DNA of 64,000 nucleotides, taken from positions 558,001 through 622,000 of the forward strand of contig CP145418.1 in the NCBI GenBank assembly GCA_036867785.1, read 5' to 3'. The position numbers and the translations under genes were made by a program. Below the pieces are notes generated by a model that saw nothing but the letters and a program-made list of their open reading frames with translations, did no database searches and was not told the origin of the DNA. The stretch's first letter is position 1. Every line of letters starts with the position of its first letter. This DNA is from Plasmodiophora brassicae (lineage: Eukaryota > Endomyxa: Phytomyxea > Phytomyxea > Plasmodiophorida). Shown here in pieces: positions 1-10,963 of the stretch.

Positions 1-1073
1 CCAGTTCCCGAAGCTGCTGTTCTTTCATCTCACGCTTCTTCATCTCAATCCGACTCTGCATGTCCTGGCGTGCAGCGAGTTCAGAGCGAGCATTACGCTC
101 AGCCAGGTAGAGGGTCTCCGAGAACGCGGCGAAGTTGTCATTGATCTGAACTTCCTGCAACCCGCGCCCGTCCGCTGCCAACCGTTTGTCAGCGGCGATC
201 GTGTACCCCTTGGTATTCTTCCAGTTCGATACGCAAGGTGGAATACGCCACATGCGCTGATCCTCCACCGTGACCTTCCGCTGCGGAGAATGCATGATGG
301 GGACCGGAGGCGACGGGGGCGCAGCTGGTGCCTTCATATGCTTGAACTTGGCCGGTTCAATAGGATCAACCGGCAATTCCTGCATGCGAATGATGCGCGT
401 CTCTCCGTCTTTCGCGCCAGTGTATCTGACGTAGGTTGGCCCGTTGCCCACAGCTTTCTCCACCTGTCAACGCATCAGTGTACCTGAACGTGGCAGCGCT
501 CCCTTCGTTTCCTACCGGGCCAGAGCGCGGCTGGGCCGCTGAAATCCGTGTCTCAATAAGCTTCTCGAGTGCTTGGCGTGTTTTATCCTGCACGCCAACC
601 TGTCAGAAGCCGGTCAACTCCAGATACATCCACCCATTGCATACCGTAACGGCTTGTTCTGTTTCTGCATCAGGCCGGGCCAATTCCTCAGCAGACGGAT
701 CTTTCGGCCTCAGATCGTCCAAGCTCTTCTGAACGAGCTGATCTTTACGAATGCGTTGGGTAACGACACCCGTGTAGTCCACATCTCCATCGGCACTGAC
801 AGATATCGTTGCCAGTGCCGTCGACATGCCCGAATTGTCACGCCTCCCCATGCCTAGCGGGAACTGGAGGCGGTGGATCTCCGGGAACGCTCCTCCATCG
901 TCGAAGTCGGCATCCGTACGAGGGATGTAACCGGCCCGGTTGCCGTATGGAGGGATTGCCTTCTTCCCTGCTACCTGAAGTGAACGAACAGAACCACCAG
1001 GTGCTCCCGCTGATTTCTGGTCCGGCGGCGCCAGCCGGTTCTTCGGTGCTGGAAGAAGATCAGCCAACGACAT
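1..1073 (-). CDS. SNW domain protein (SKIP/Prp45), partial at left edge
   Basis: Spliceosome-associated SNW-domain factor, a core component of the Prp19-related activated spliceosome and a transcription coregulator in other eukaryotes. The reading begins MSLADLLPAPKNRL at 1073 and carries the SNW landmarks in order: PPYGNRAGYIPR, DDGGAFPEIH..QYPL-like LQFPLGMGR, then KTRQALEKLIETRISAA, MHSPQRKVTVEDQ, IPPCVSNWKN and KGYTIAADKRLAADGRGL. Two introns of about 50-60 nt are needed: one at about 604-653 (gttacg..tgacag) and one near 435-495 (gtacac..cgtcag). Splicing both restores the conserved order without gaps. The basic C-terminal coiled segment (ERNARSELAARQ) runs off the window at base 1, so the gene is 3'-truncated by the window only. 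Family assignment is secure; exact exon ends are hand-placed. Confidence 0.93.
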
Positions 1074-1255
1074 TACTCCAATGAGCAATGACGACCGCTC
1101 TCGAAAAGTCCGCGGCGACGTGCAGCGCGCGCGCCGCCAGTAGCTGGCCGCTTGCCATCCATTACGAGTCGGCTATTGTTCATTACTAGTTACTACTCTT
1201 CAACAAAAACATATCCTGGCAAACTGGTTGTACAATAAGAATGTGTCACTACCGG

Positions 1256-2026
<771 letters not shown>

Positions 2027-2649
2027 TAGTTTCGATCGGCACCACACAATCGCGACGAGAGATAGCGATCGCGGCGCCACGCAAATTGTTGTCACAGTGA
2101 CAGCCCTCGCGGTGTCGCGTGATGCCGGGCGTTCTAGTCAGAGTGGACGACGTCTGCGTGGACCGCTGCGACACGCTGACAAAATGGAACCTTGCAAAGG
2201 GAGCAATGTAGGCTGTAATACAGTTGGCATGGGCCATGCAGGTATGGCCGTATGGGTAAAATAGTACCGCGCACGCAACAGACTACGTATCGCTCCAGAC
2301 ACGGATCGCGTTGACAAATGCCCAAGCTACCTACAAGAGGGCGGCCATTCAACCGCTTCGTTTCTAAAGAAAGGCGGAGAACCAGGCGTTGAGCGTCGTT
2401 TGGGATGGAATTACACATTTGCGACAGCTCACCGCAGCTGTCTTCTTAGGCAAGGCGTGCTTCGGGGTTGCAAGGCTACCGCCGATGCGGTTACGGATGG
2501 GCACCGATGCCAGACCTCTATGTAGCTCGTTGCTGGTTCTACAGCAGTCGGGTCGGCGGCAGGCATCCGTAATTCGTGACCCGACCCGACGGAAGATTTT
2601 GCGAATTGTGCGCGCCCCGATCGCACATTGATCGAGTCGTGTCGTGGAG
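2027..2649. other. Intergenic stretch, nothing resolved
   Basis: About 620 bases between the divergent starts of the UMP-CMP kinase (minus) and the EMC10-like gene (plus). Open frames here have no Met-initiated conserved content and I see no repeat or RNA gene. It presumably holds both promoters and 5' leaders. Confidence 0.5.
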
Positions 2650-3564
2650 ATGGCGCGATCCTTTGTTGCTGCGGTGACGGTTGCAATGGCCCTGGCGTTG
2701 GCGGCGGCGCAGGTCCCAGTCACGTCCAAGTTTAAGTTCGGCGAGTTCTTTCGAGGGTACGGCCAATCATCACGTCTATACATGTCAGGTGCTGAGGTCC
2801 CGTCAGGGAGTTTAACGTTGTCGTCAGCAAAGGGGATGTTTCCCAGGGATATAACCCCGGTATGAGTACGCATTAAATACGACACTGCTCGTATGACTGA
2901 CAAATCGTTACACAGAGCCATCCTCGATACTGAAGTTGAACCTGAGCGAGTCGGCTGCCAAGACGGCTGACTCTCCAAAGATTCTGTTCGGCGAATCCTT
3001 CATTAACAACACTGAAACCGGTGCGATTCACGACCGTGGAGTCATCGAAGTGTCAGCTCGTTGCGCGTTCGCTGAATGGTAGGATTTAACTGTTGTGTCT
3101 ACAGCGAATTCAACAGCGACGATCTGAACTCGGGCGCCCTGAAAGCAGGGAAAGACGATGGGTAAGCCGTGGCGCATAGTCAAAATCCATAAGCTCTTCT
3201 GAATGGTCATTAAAGGCCGGTGTCCACGTTGTACGAGTTCCACTTCGATGTCGTTCCCAACGGTGTTGCCATTTCGACCGGCCATTTCAAGGCGACACCT
3301 GATTCCCCGGAAACGGCATACACGTTCCAGATCAACTCCTGGGACTCGTTCACGTTCACGAGCGTGGCATCTGATGGCAAGGTTACGTTCTGGTTCGGCC
3401 AGCGCGTCAAGACTGAACTCCCCAAGAGCTTTCTCTCGAAATACGGATCGACGCTCCTACTCGTTGCCGTGTTCGGCTTTAACATGCTCATCCAGCGCAA
3501 GCTGAGGAAGGATACGACTCCGAACGTTGCCCAGAAGGCCTCGGAAGCCAAGAAATCCGAGTAA
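2650..3564 (+). CDS. EMC10-like ER membrane protein complex subunit
   Basis: Starts MARSFVAAVTVAMALALAAAQ, a clear signal peptide, followed by a beta-rich luminal region and one C-terminal membrane span (STLLLVAVFGFNMLIQ) with a short basic cytosolic tail. This topology and the segment around VVPNGVAISTG..SFLSKYG fit EMC10, the luminal-cap subunit of the ER insertase complex. Three introns are placed: about 2861-2926 (gtatga..acacag), about 3081-3104 and about 3163-3215 (gtaagc..ttaaag). They join DITP/EPSSILKLNLS and KDDGP/VSTLYEFHF in frame. The middle intron is short and its ends are uncertain. EMC10 is weakly conserved, so the name rests on topology and a few matching stretches; another single-pass luminal protein is possible. 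Confidence 0.55.
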
Positions 3565-3717
3565 CTTGTCGGCCCATACCGGTCCCTTGCCGATCGATAC
3601 ACAGTCTGTGAAACGATTTTCCACTGAAAGCGCTCGTGTCTTAACTGGAAACGAATGCGTCTTGGGAATATCCCAGGTCAGACAGGGTCTGAATGCCAAC
3701 GGTTCGCAGTCCGAAAG

Positions 3718-4418
3718 ATGGTGGACGACTTCAAGGGAGACGCGATGGAGCAGGATGCCGTCGATGCGTTGCTGCCGCTTGGGTTCGATGAGTATGCCGT
3801 CGAATCGCGGGAGATCATCGCAATGGGCTGCTGATGCCTGCGCGGCAGGGCTCAGATTCGGGCGGCGTATCGCGTGTGCGGAGGGCAATCGATTGACGCG
3901 GTCGCCGAGTACCTGATATCGTTTCCCACGCATGAGCCATCGATGCATGCGGTCGCCGTTGTAGATTGCAAGTTGGTACTCGTTGTCAACACTGATTTGG
4001 TGATGACACCAGGTGTGGTATCTGCTAACCGCACAGAGTACAATTACGCTGACGCCGCCATAGGCAAGATTGCATCCCAGTGTGCACATGCTGCTCTCGG
4101 TGCTGTCCAACTCGCTCAAGAATCGCATTCCACCTACCTGGCAATGTGGCAGAACCAGGGCGAACCCATTATCGTGTGCAAGCGTCCGGGCGACTTCACA
4201 GATCTCGCCCTGCTCTGCAATCAATTGTCGCTGCCAGTGTACACCGTTCAGGTAGGCGTTGCGTTGACACTATTTGCAGAAACCATTCTCGTTGATGCTG
4301 GACTAATCAGGACGCGGGCCGAACACAAGTGAAGTCGGGGAGCGAGACTGTCCTGGCGATCGGTCCATCTGCAACGAACATGGTGGACGAAGTGACAGGC
4401 AACCTCAAACTCCTGTAA
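3718..4418 (+). CDS. UBA-PTH2 peptidyl-tRNA hydrolase
   Basis: Peptidyl-tRNA hydrolase of the archaeal/eukaryotic PTH2 (Bit1) family, which releases peptides from prematurely dissociated peptidyl-tRNA. Start ATG at 3718 ([13 protein letters not shown]). A UBA-like helical domain ([33 protein letters not shown]) is formed once the intron at about 3791-3847 is removed. The PTH2 domain follows: [26 protein letters not shown] (catalytic-region QC.H), [17 protein letters not shown], then across an intron at about 4252-4309 [19 protein letters not shown] and the terminal TGNLKLL. The DAGRTQ and IGP signatures are diagnostic. A UBA-PTH2 fusion is known in some protists and suggests a link to ubiquitin, as reported for yeast and human Pth2. 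Confidence 0.92.
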
Positions 4419-4469
4419 AGGAACGACATTCAAACCAACGCGTTCCAAGGTTGCGTACATTATTTTATA

Positions 4470-5825
4470 TCAGTCGTATTGACAATCCATAGCTTCAATA
4501 TCATGCTTGCATAGCCGGAACAGATCACACGCGACTTTCGCCCAGCGATCGCGATCGCGTTGCAACGCTTCGATTTCGTCTGCCTGTGCGGATAGCTTGC
4601 TGGTCAGAACGGCGACAACGTCCCCAGCTGGGACGACATCGTCATCTTGGAACGGTCGCTGCTGCCGATTGCTCCGAGACCCAGCAGGCATGGGAGCGGT
4701 TGACAGCCGTGTAACAACGTTCACACTCTTTCCTAGCCGCTCAACCAGCGTGACTTTCGACGCGATCGCATCAGCATCCGGCTGCATTGCAACATTGACG
4801 ACGGCGCTCTTAAAGAAGACGTAACGATAGTGGGTTCTTGGCGTCCCTGACGCTGCCTGTCGTAGCGTATGAAGGCACTGACGGGATCGCAGATCCCACA
4901 ATTTCACAACGCCGTCATCTCCAGCCGATGCCAATACTGCACAGCTAGCACTTAACGCCATCGACGTCACTGGCGACGTGTGTTTCCCTTCCATCGATTC
5001 CACAAGTTTGGCACCTTCTGCCAACGAGGCAGCCGAGTGCACAAGTCGGCAACGATGGACGCGCCCATCAACGGTTGCGGCACAGAAGAAAGCTTGCCCT
5101 GGATCGGCTACGACGGCGCTGAGCCCGCTTCCCAGCTGGAACGTGAACAGCGCAGTCGGGCAACCGATCGAGAACAACCTGACAGTTCTGTCAGCAGATC
5201 CGGTCAGCAGACGAGTTCCAGCAGGAAGAGCAGTCATGCAAGTAATCGACAGGCTGTGATCAGTCCAGCGTGAAACTGGAACCGGTTCGAAGGACCGAGA
5301 GGAACCCTGCGTACAATCTGCGAAGGCATACGCGTTAGCAACGGCGTCCTGCCCACCAGTGCATAGAAACGCGTTATCGTCGGTGAATGCAAGGACGTCA
5401 ATTTGTCTGAGATGAGGACGGAATGTTGATAACATTGCGCCTGTAGTTGTCGACCAGATGTACACGTGGCCGCTCGCGCTTCCGATAGCGATGTACAAGC
5501 CATTGCTCGAGATGGCAATTGATGTCGCTGGTTCCGGCAGTGAACACTGGAGCTCGCCCGATAGTGTTCCCAACGGGACGACAATCAAAGACCGACGGTC
5601 ATCAGGAGCAACCGCGGCAAACGCCCGTATGCGGTCAACGACAAAAGCCGTTGTCAAGGACGTCGTCCAGCCCGAGCGCGACTTACTCGCTGCAATGTGC
5701 GACGAACGTCGAAGACTTCCAGATGATATATCCCAGGAATCCAGAAAACCACATGACGAGAAGGCGCAAACGGAGTCGGTCGTTGAGTCGAAGTTGTCCA
5801 TTCCGTCAAGAGTCTGAGGGTCCAT
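4470..5825 (-). CDS. WD40-repeat protein, IPI3/WDR18-like
   Basis: Intronless WD40 propeller of about 451 residues starting MDPQTLDGMDNFD at 5825. Recognisable blades include GHVYIWSTTTGAMLSTF, RLLTGSADRTVRLFSI, TSMALSASCAVLASAGDDG and VVKLWDLRSRQCLHTL. The spacing of blades, the SGLSAVVADPGQAFFCA segment (placed where Ipi3/WDR18 has its tail-of-blade '..VAVDP..FYAG') and a C-terminal helix (VLTSKLSAQADEIEALQRDRDRW) match the Ipi3/WDR18 family. In other eukaryotes that protein works with Rix1 and Ipi1 in maturation of the 60S ribosomal subunit. Alternative start at an in-frame GTG upstream is unlikely. WD40 identity is certain; the IPI3 assignment is probable. Confidence 0.75.
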   Translation of the reverse strand: MDPQTLDGMDNFDSTTDSVCAFSSCGFLDSWDISSGSLRRSSHIAASKSRSGWTTSLTTAFVVDRIRAFAAVAPDDRRSLIVVPLGTLSGELQCSLPEPATSIAISSNGLYIAIGSASGHVYIWSTTTGAMLSTFRPHLRQIDVLAFTDDNAFLCTGGQDAVANAYAFADCTQGSSRSFEPVPVSRWTDHSLSITCMTALPAGTRLLTGSADRTVRLFSIGCPTALFTFQLGSGLSAVVADPGQAFFCAATVDGRVHRCRLVHSAASLAEGAKLVESMEGKHTSPVTSMALSASCAVLASAGDDGVVKLWDLRSRQCLHTLRQAASGTPRTHYRYVFFKSAVVNVAMQPDADAIASKVTLVERLGKSVNVVTRLSTAPMPAGSRSNRQQRPFQDDDVVPAGDVVAVLTSKLSAQADEIEALQRDRDRWAKVACDLFRLCKHDIEAMDCQYD

Positions 5826-5899
5826 TCTCCTGCGGTGTCCGCCACGCACTCCGTGAGGTCATCTGGTGCACGGACATCCCGAGATCTAACGTACCCATA

Positions 5900-6248
5900 T
5901 CAAGAGCATCTCCACCCGTTGTACCTAAACCTAAATTTTTCCGTAGATTTAGAGATAATGATAATGAATTCGTTCCCCACCCGTTGTACCTATACCTAAC
6001 CGTTTAGGTAGAGTCTTTAAACGGGACCACAGATCTGAGCAGATCTGTCACGGAGTATAGGTAGCGCCCAACGGCAGCGGAATTGCGTGGGACGCCGTCG
6101 GATCGGACAACTCCACGGCGACACACGTTCAAAGAATTAGAGACGCCGAGCACCGCTGGGGGGAGCACCAATTTTTCTGTAAATTTGGTGATCCCTATGA
6201 GTCCGCTTAGGTATAGGTTTAGGTACAACGGGTGGAGATGCTTCAAGG
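5900..6248. mobile_element. Non-autonomous inverted-repeat element (MITE-like), 339 bp
   Basis: The element spans 5905-6243. Its ends are inverted copies of AGCATCTCCACCCGTTGTAC continuing for about 29 bp (CTAAACCTA). It is flanked by the direct repeat TCAAG at 5900-5904 and 6244-6248, a 5-bp target duplication. A second internal copy of the CACCCGTTGTACCTA motif lies at 5971-5999. There is no coding capacity. The superfamily is not assignable from these features alone; a 5-bp duplication excludes typical mariner (TA) and hAT (8 bp). It sits about 80 bp upstream of the WD40 gene start. Confidence 0.8.
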
Positions 6249-6457
6249 CCGGCTGGAGGTGGGAATTGGAATCTAATTAATTAGTGTGAGTAACACTAAT
6301 GGGAAGCTAACACTATTCAGTTATACATATAAGCGGGCTTTCCCTCCATCGACCATACTTTGTTCATCTTCGCATGCTCCACGATGCCCAATGCTTTTCG
6401 AGGAACAGTACTCCCCTCCGTCGGCCTCGGGCCTTAATCCTTCGGGTCAGCCTGGCA

Positions 6458-7282
6458 CAGTGGCCGGCGGGAACGAAGTCACAGGCCATCTTCATTCAAG
6501 ACAATGCACGGCCCCATGAAAAGGCCGACGACGCGGCGGGTTATGCAGCTGGTCACTCAGACGGGTTCAATATCAACTTGATGTGTCAACCCCCGAAAAG
6601 CTCGGACTTTAACGTCTTGGACTTGGATATCTTAGCTGCCTCCGTCCATTGCCTGTTTGGTTTGGTTTGGTTTAATTTGTTTTTCGCGCTTTTTCTTTTC
6701 ACGCAGGCGCCTCGGTCTCGAGTCCGAGGATCGAAGGATCAGCAGCAGAACGCCAACATCCCCCGGCCTGGCAGTGCCGGCCCGTCACCATTGTACTGGG
6801 TTCATCGCGCCTTGGACGATATCGGAACGGGACGTGATTCGCTCGGACTTGTCGACTGCACTCTTGTCGGACCTCTTTCGCCATACCGCCTATGCCGGGG
6901 AGCCGACATACACTTGTTACGGGCCGTTCCTTTACCTCCCAGACGCTCAAGCGAGACCCCTAATTGCTCTGGCACTTTGGGCTGCCTGATCAGTAAACAC
7001 CCCTTCAACATTTACGGCTGTTGGTCACCGGGACTTTTTTGGGGGAGTTCGTGCCTCGAACTGGGGACCTTGCGGTCCCGCGACTGCTTGCTGACCTGTT
7101 GCTAGTACTCCTGACCAGCTAGGCCACTGGGGCAGCGCCCCTGTCCATTGCCTGTGATGAGGAACCTGTTCGTGCAGCGAGGGCCGTTCTGGACGCTCAC
7201 GTTGCTGTCTACATTCGTTGGAACCAATCATTCTCGTACATCTATTTTTTGAAACCTGTCATTCAGTCCCTGACAGAGGGAG
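6458..7282 (+). mobile_element. Mariner-like transposase fragment, interrupted by a SINE
   Basis: Plus-strand remnant of a Tc1/mariner transposase. The frame reads IFIQDNARPH (second catalytic Asp region) and later CQPPKSSDFNVLDLDI, equivalent to the QPPNSPDxNVLDLG signature of plant- and oomycete-type mariner elements. The C-terminal half continues after the inserted SINE (DEEPVRAARAVLDAHVAVYIRWN). The 3' end at about 7261-7282 reads, on the complement, CTCCCTCTGTCAGGGACT, like a mariner/Stowaway terminus, and abuts a TA dinucleotide at 7283-7284. The 5' half of the transposase is absent, so the copy is dead. Confidence 0.8.
6644..7155 (-). mobile_element. tRNA-derived SINE with 13-bp target duplication
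   Basis: Insertion at 6657-7142 on the minus strand, flanked by the perfect direct repeat GTCCATTGCCTGT (6644-6656 and 7143-7155). Its head resembles a tRNA: an A box TGGCCTAGCTGG (complement of 7115-7126) and a B box CAGTTCGAGGC (complement of 7053-7063) about 50 nt apart, as in Pol III promoters. The tail, at the low-coordinate end, is A-rich with AAACC repeats (6657-6700), typical of a LINE-mobilised SINE. The body of about 350 bp has no match I recognise. The perfect duplication suggests a fairly recent insertion. Confidence 0.82.
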
Positions 7283-7284
7283 TA

Positions 7285-8130
7285 ACGAGTTCCAACGAAT
7301 TTAGACAGCAACATGAGCGTCCAGAACGGCCCTCGCTGCACGAACAGCTTCCTCATCACAGGCAATGGACACTTGGAGGCAGCTAAGATACCCAAGTCCA
7401 AGACGTAAAGTCCGGGCTATTCGGCCGGGGGTTGACGCATTAAGTTGATATTGAACCCGTCTGAGTGATCAGCTGCATAAACCGCCGCGTCGTCGGCCTT
7501 TGCATGGGGCCGTGCATTGTCTTGTTGAATGAAGATGGCATGTGACTTCGTTCCCGCCGGCCACTTCTCTTCACAGTCGGAATGACCTCTTCTACAAGGA
7601 GACGAACGTGTCCTTCCCGGTTCAGCTCCTTCGTGTTGGTTACAAGTGGGTCACGTTGTCGGTTCTTAGACGAGCGCTTCGCGGGTTCCTGCTGCATTAT
7701 AGGTCACACCCCAATGCGGCCGTCGAACAGCAGTTCGCGATCGGGATCGTAACTCTTGCGGCACGACTATACGTCCTATACACGACGCGTTGACCGACTG
7801 CCGTCGGTCCCCCGCTCGCACGGACTTTATTCCGGCTATGTCGACGCCTGACACGACCGCGACAAGGAACATGACCTTTGTGATGAAGCGGCTGCTCTTA
7901 ATTAACGTGCCGATCCGGGACGTGCTCGTCAGGAACGATGTAATATCCCTTCTTGACCTTTGTCGCGTAAAACCACTTCTCGTCTATGTGGATCGACCGG
8001 TGCTCTCATCAGGTTCGCTGACGGGTTAGGCGTCAGCAAACCGCCCCTGCATTATAATGCATCGGCTTGGTCGTCGATTCGTTAGGCACCCGACTATTCG
8101 CGCGTAAACCTGTAACGAATGAAGCAAGTT
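7285..8130 (-). mobile_element. Second mariner-like copy, inverted, degenerate
   Basis: Minus-strand copy carrying more of the transposase than its neighbour. Reading toward lower coordinates gives HIDEKWFYATKVKKGYYIVPDEH (first catalytic Asp in the conserved DEKWF motif), VTNTKELNREGHVRLLVEEVIP, then IFIQ-type NARPH and a degraded QPP..DFNVLDL. The stretch 7300-7560 mirrors 6458-7225 of the first copy minus the SINE, so the two copies lie tail to tail. Several frame changes and the absent terminal repeat at the 8.1-kb end show it is inactive. Confidence 0.78.
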
Positions 8131-8167
8131 CGATCAGGGCTGAGTCTGTTGCGCATTGCGTTGCGCG

Positions 8168-9142
8168 ATGGCCGTGGGTGCCGCTGCTCCGTCGATGTCG
8201 TCGCCGCTGCTAGCCGTGGCTGGCATTGTTATCGCCCTCGTCGTCATCGCCATCCGTGCGTGTGCGTCGCGCCGCCATAATGTCGTCGCATCTAACATTG
8301 CGTTTCAGTATTGGCGGTGCGCCTGCGATCGGCGAAGCGCAACGCGATCGTCGTAACCGGCCCGATGAATGCAGGAAAGACGGCGTTGTACTACAGGGTT
8401 GGCGGCACGGTGTGACTTTCAACTGTTGCCTCCTTCTAACGTAGCGTCAGGTGATGCAAGACGGGTTTCGTGAGACAGTCCCTTCGCTACGACCGAACGA
8501 TCTCGAGTTCGACGTGCCTGGGCTGAATGCCTCGATACGCATGATAGACTACCCTGGACACTCATCGTTCCGTCTGGGCCTATCAGCCTATCTCGACCAG
8601 GCCGTGGCCGTTGTCTTTGTCGTTGACAGTGCATCGCCAAGCGAGCTCCCTGCAGCGGCCAAGTCAGGTCAACACTGGAATGCAGTATGGCGGCTGATTC
8701 GACTCTGGACAGGTTGCTGCACGCCGTGCTTGTACATCCGGTCATCCACAAGCGGAAGGTTCCCGTTCTTGTCGTTTGCAATAAGGCGGATCTACAGGAA
8801 GCGCTCCCAGTTGACACGATTGCGCACAGCCTTGAAAACGAAATGTGACGCGTCCGTCCGAATGTCTCTTCGTACTTGCTGCTGATTCTTGGTTCGGCAG
8901 TGACGTTATCCAGCAGTCCCGAGAATCGATGAAGGACATTGACGCCCGGGAAACGCAGCAAATCACGTTGGGACAAGGGGGAGCGCCGTTCAAGTGCGAT
9001 CGTACTCTGCCTGACCCTATGATGACATGATCGCTGACCGACCGTTAGATTCTCGCACTGCCCGGGGAAAGTCATGTTCGGGTCGACAACGGCCCTCAAG
9101 GGCGACGTATCCTTTGTCGTTAGCAACATCCCGGTCCTATGA
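8168..9142 (+). CDS. Signal recognition particle receptor subunit beta
   Basis: ER-anchored small GTPase that docks SRP receptor alpha. Start ATG at 8168; an N-terminal membrane anchor (SPLLAVAGIVIALVVIAI, completed by LLAVRL after an intron at about 8252-8309) precedes the GTPase. G1 is GPMNAGKTALYY, G3 is MIDYPGHSSFR, G4 is VVCNKADL. Further introns fall at about 8400-8452, 8663-8713 (the choice of acceptor joins AAAK to LLHAVL), 8846-8901 and 8995-9050. The last exon ends SHCPGKVMFGS..VSFVVSNIPVL with stop at 9140-9142. Anchor plus divergent Ras-like G domain with PGH in G3 is characteristic of SRPRB. The 3' exons are less certain than the G domain. Confidence 0.85.
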
Positions 9143-9270
9143 CCGGAACGCGCGCACGTTCGCCTGTCCTGTGGACGAATACACATTACTCTTCGGATCC
9201 GGCGTTGTTGCGCATTCCGCCACGGCCTAAGACGACCAGGGGCGTCCGGGTTGGCAGCCGCGACCCACAC

Positions 9271-10928
9271 ATGGATGCGCCAAAGATACTCGTGCTTGGG
9301 ACGGTGACGGCGACGGCACCGTTGTACCGGCGATTGCAGAAGCTGCATGCGAAGCAGAAGTTCGACGCGGCGTTCTGTGTGGGGACGTTTCCAGTTGAGG
9401 AGGCGGTGGCCACGCCGGCGCCTTTGCCCGTGTACTACCTCCTGCCTGCAAATGATCCCATGCCAGACGCCTCGTCGATCGCGGCGAACGTCACTGTCCT
9501 TCATGGGCACGGGCAGGTCGATGTTGGACCGTTACGAGTCGGGTATCTTGCGGGAGTGTTCCATGGTGAACCGCCGGGGTACACTCCAGGAGACGTGGCG
9601 GCCCTGGAAGCGCTCGGCGCGTGTGACCTGTTGCTGACCCAGGACTGGCCCAGAGGTTTCCATACCCTTCTGCCTGATGATCGCATCCCGGGTTCGCTCC
9701 GCCACAAGACGGACGCCACGGGATCGTACCTGGTCGCTCAGCTTGCCATGCGCTTACGCCCACGTTATCATTTCGCTGGCGTTCCGTCTGCACATTGCGA
9801 ATTGCCTCCGTATCGCAACGACCAGGATTCGTCGTCATTCACGCGATTCATCGCGCTCGCTGAACAAGGGTCTGATCAGAAGTCGCTGTACGCCTGTGTG
9901 ATCGGACCGGCACCTTCGGCACCGCCAGCCGATGTGACGCCATGCCCGTACACGGCAACTCGTACAGAACCGTCGTCGCGCCCCGCCAAGCGTCCGAAAA
10001 CGACAACCTCGATGGCGAAGCTTGCTCCCGTAGAGGTCGCACAGACCCGATGGGCTATGGGGCCTCAGAGCGGGCAGCCTCCTCCTCCCGGGTACGTCTG
10101 CCGCCTCTGTTCCGTCGCCGGGCACTATATCGAGGATTGCCCGCAAGCGTCCACGCCACCGGATGGTTACGTGTGCAATCGCTGTCATCAGCCCGGGCAT
10201 TTCATATCGGCCTGCTCGATGAAGAGGGCGTCCCGTGAGCCGCAAGAGTGCTGGTTCTGCCTTGCGTCGCCATCTGTGGAAGCGCACCTCATTGTTAACA
10301 TTGGTCCGGCCATGTACGTTGCCTTGGCACGCGGTCCTCTGAATGACTCCCATGCCCTGATCATCCCCATTTCGCATGTTCGGTCATCCAGGGAGCTGTC
10401 ACCCGACGAACGCTCCGACCTGGTATTTCTGCAGGTGACACCTTCAAGGGTTCACTACTGATCTGGCGTTGGCATGGACAGGATAAATACAAGGAGGCCT
10501 TGAAGACCATGTTCAACGGGAACTGCGTCATCTACGAACGATTTATCGCGACTCGTGCCGCGACACATATGCAAGTACAAGTCGTACCCGTGGATGCCGC
10601 ATTCGATTCCAGGGCGTTTCGAGACCTATGCGCCCGCGAGTCTGGCGTCGACTTCGAGGTCGTCGATGACAAGTTCACGGTCGACCGGATAGCCAGTGAT
10701 TCGCAGTTCATTTTCGTGGAAGCACCTGGAGAACGCATGCTGTTCCACATGGAACCGGGCGATAGGCGACGTGTCCCGTTACAGGTTGTCCGGCAGGCCC
10801 TGGCCGTTATGGCTGGTGAACCCGCCAAGGCGGACTGGAATATGTGCCGACTGAGCGTCGACGAGGAAACGGCGCAACGAGACCGCTTCAAGGCACAGTT
10901 TGCGCCTTTCGACCCATTCCCAGAATAA
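9271..10928 (+). CDS. CWF19-like protein 1 (CwfJ family)
   Basis: Start MDAPKILVLGTV at 9271. The N-terminal half is a metallophosphatase-like fold as in CWF19L1/Drn1. Two CCHC zinc knuckles follow: CRLCSVAGHYIEDC and CNRCHQPGHFISAC, both C-x2-C-x4-H-x4-C. The CwfJ C-terminal domain 1 begins CWFCLASPSVEAHL and includes the HIT-like DSHALIIPISHV. After an intron at about 10422-10477 (gtattt..ggacag) domain 2 runs FNGNCVIYERF to DPFPE. Family members associate with late spliceosomes and lariat debranching. The knuckles between the two halves, in place of a longer linker, are the main feature. One intron, standard length of about 530 residues. Confidence 0.92.
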
Positions 10929-10963
10929 TGCGCTTCGGTGTCGGCGACGTCCGAATAGGTGTC

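Noticed and set aside
2364-2978. A 204-residue minus-strand frame over the EMC10-like 5' region
   Set aside because: It overlaps the signal-peptide exon antisense, has no conserved content and starts at no plausible site.
6374-7105. A 243-residue plus-strand frame combining transposase and SINE
   Set aside because: It reads through the SINE insertion boundary; only the first part is mariner-derived.
8663-8685. A 23-nt intron in the SRP receptor beta gene (and similar 20-24 nt introns elsewhere)
   Set aside because: Moving to a downstream AG gives a 51-nt intron with a better alignment (AAAK-LLHAVL). The same holds for the apparent 20-nt and 21-nt introns at about 22.4 kb and 12.6 kb, so ultra-short introns are not supported.
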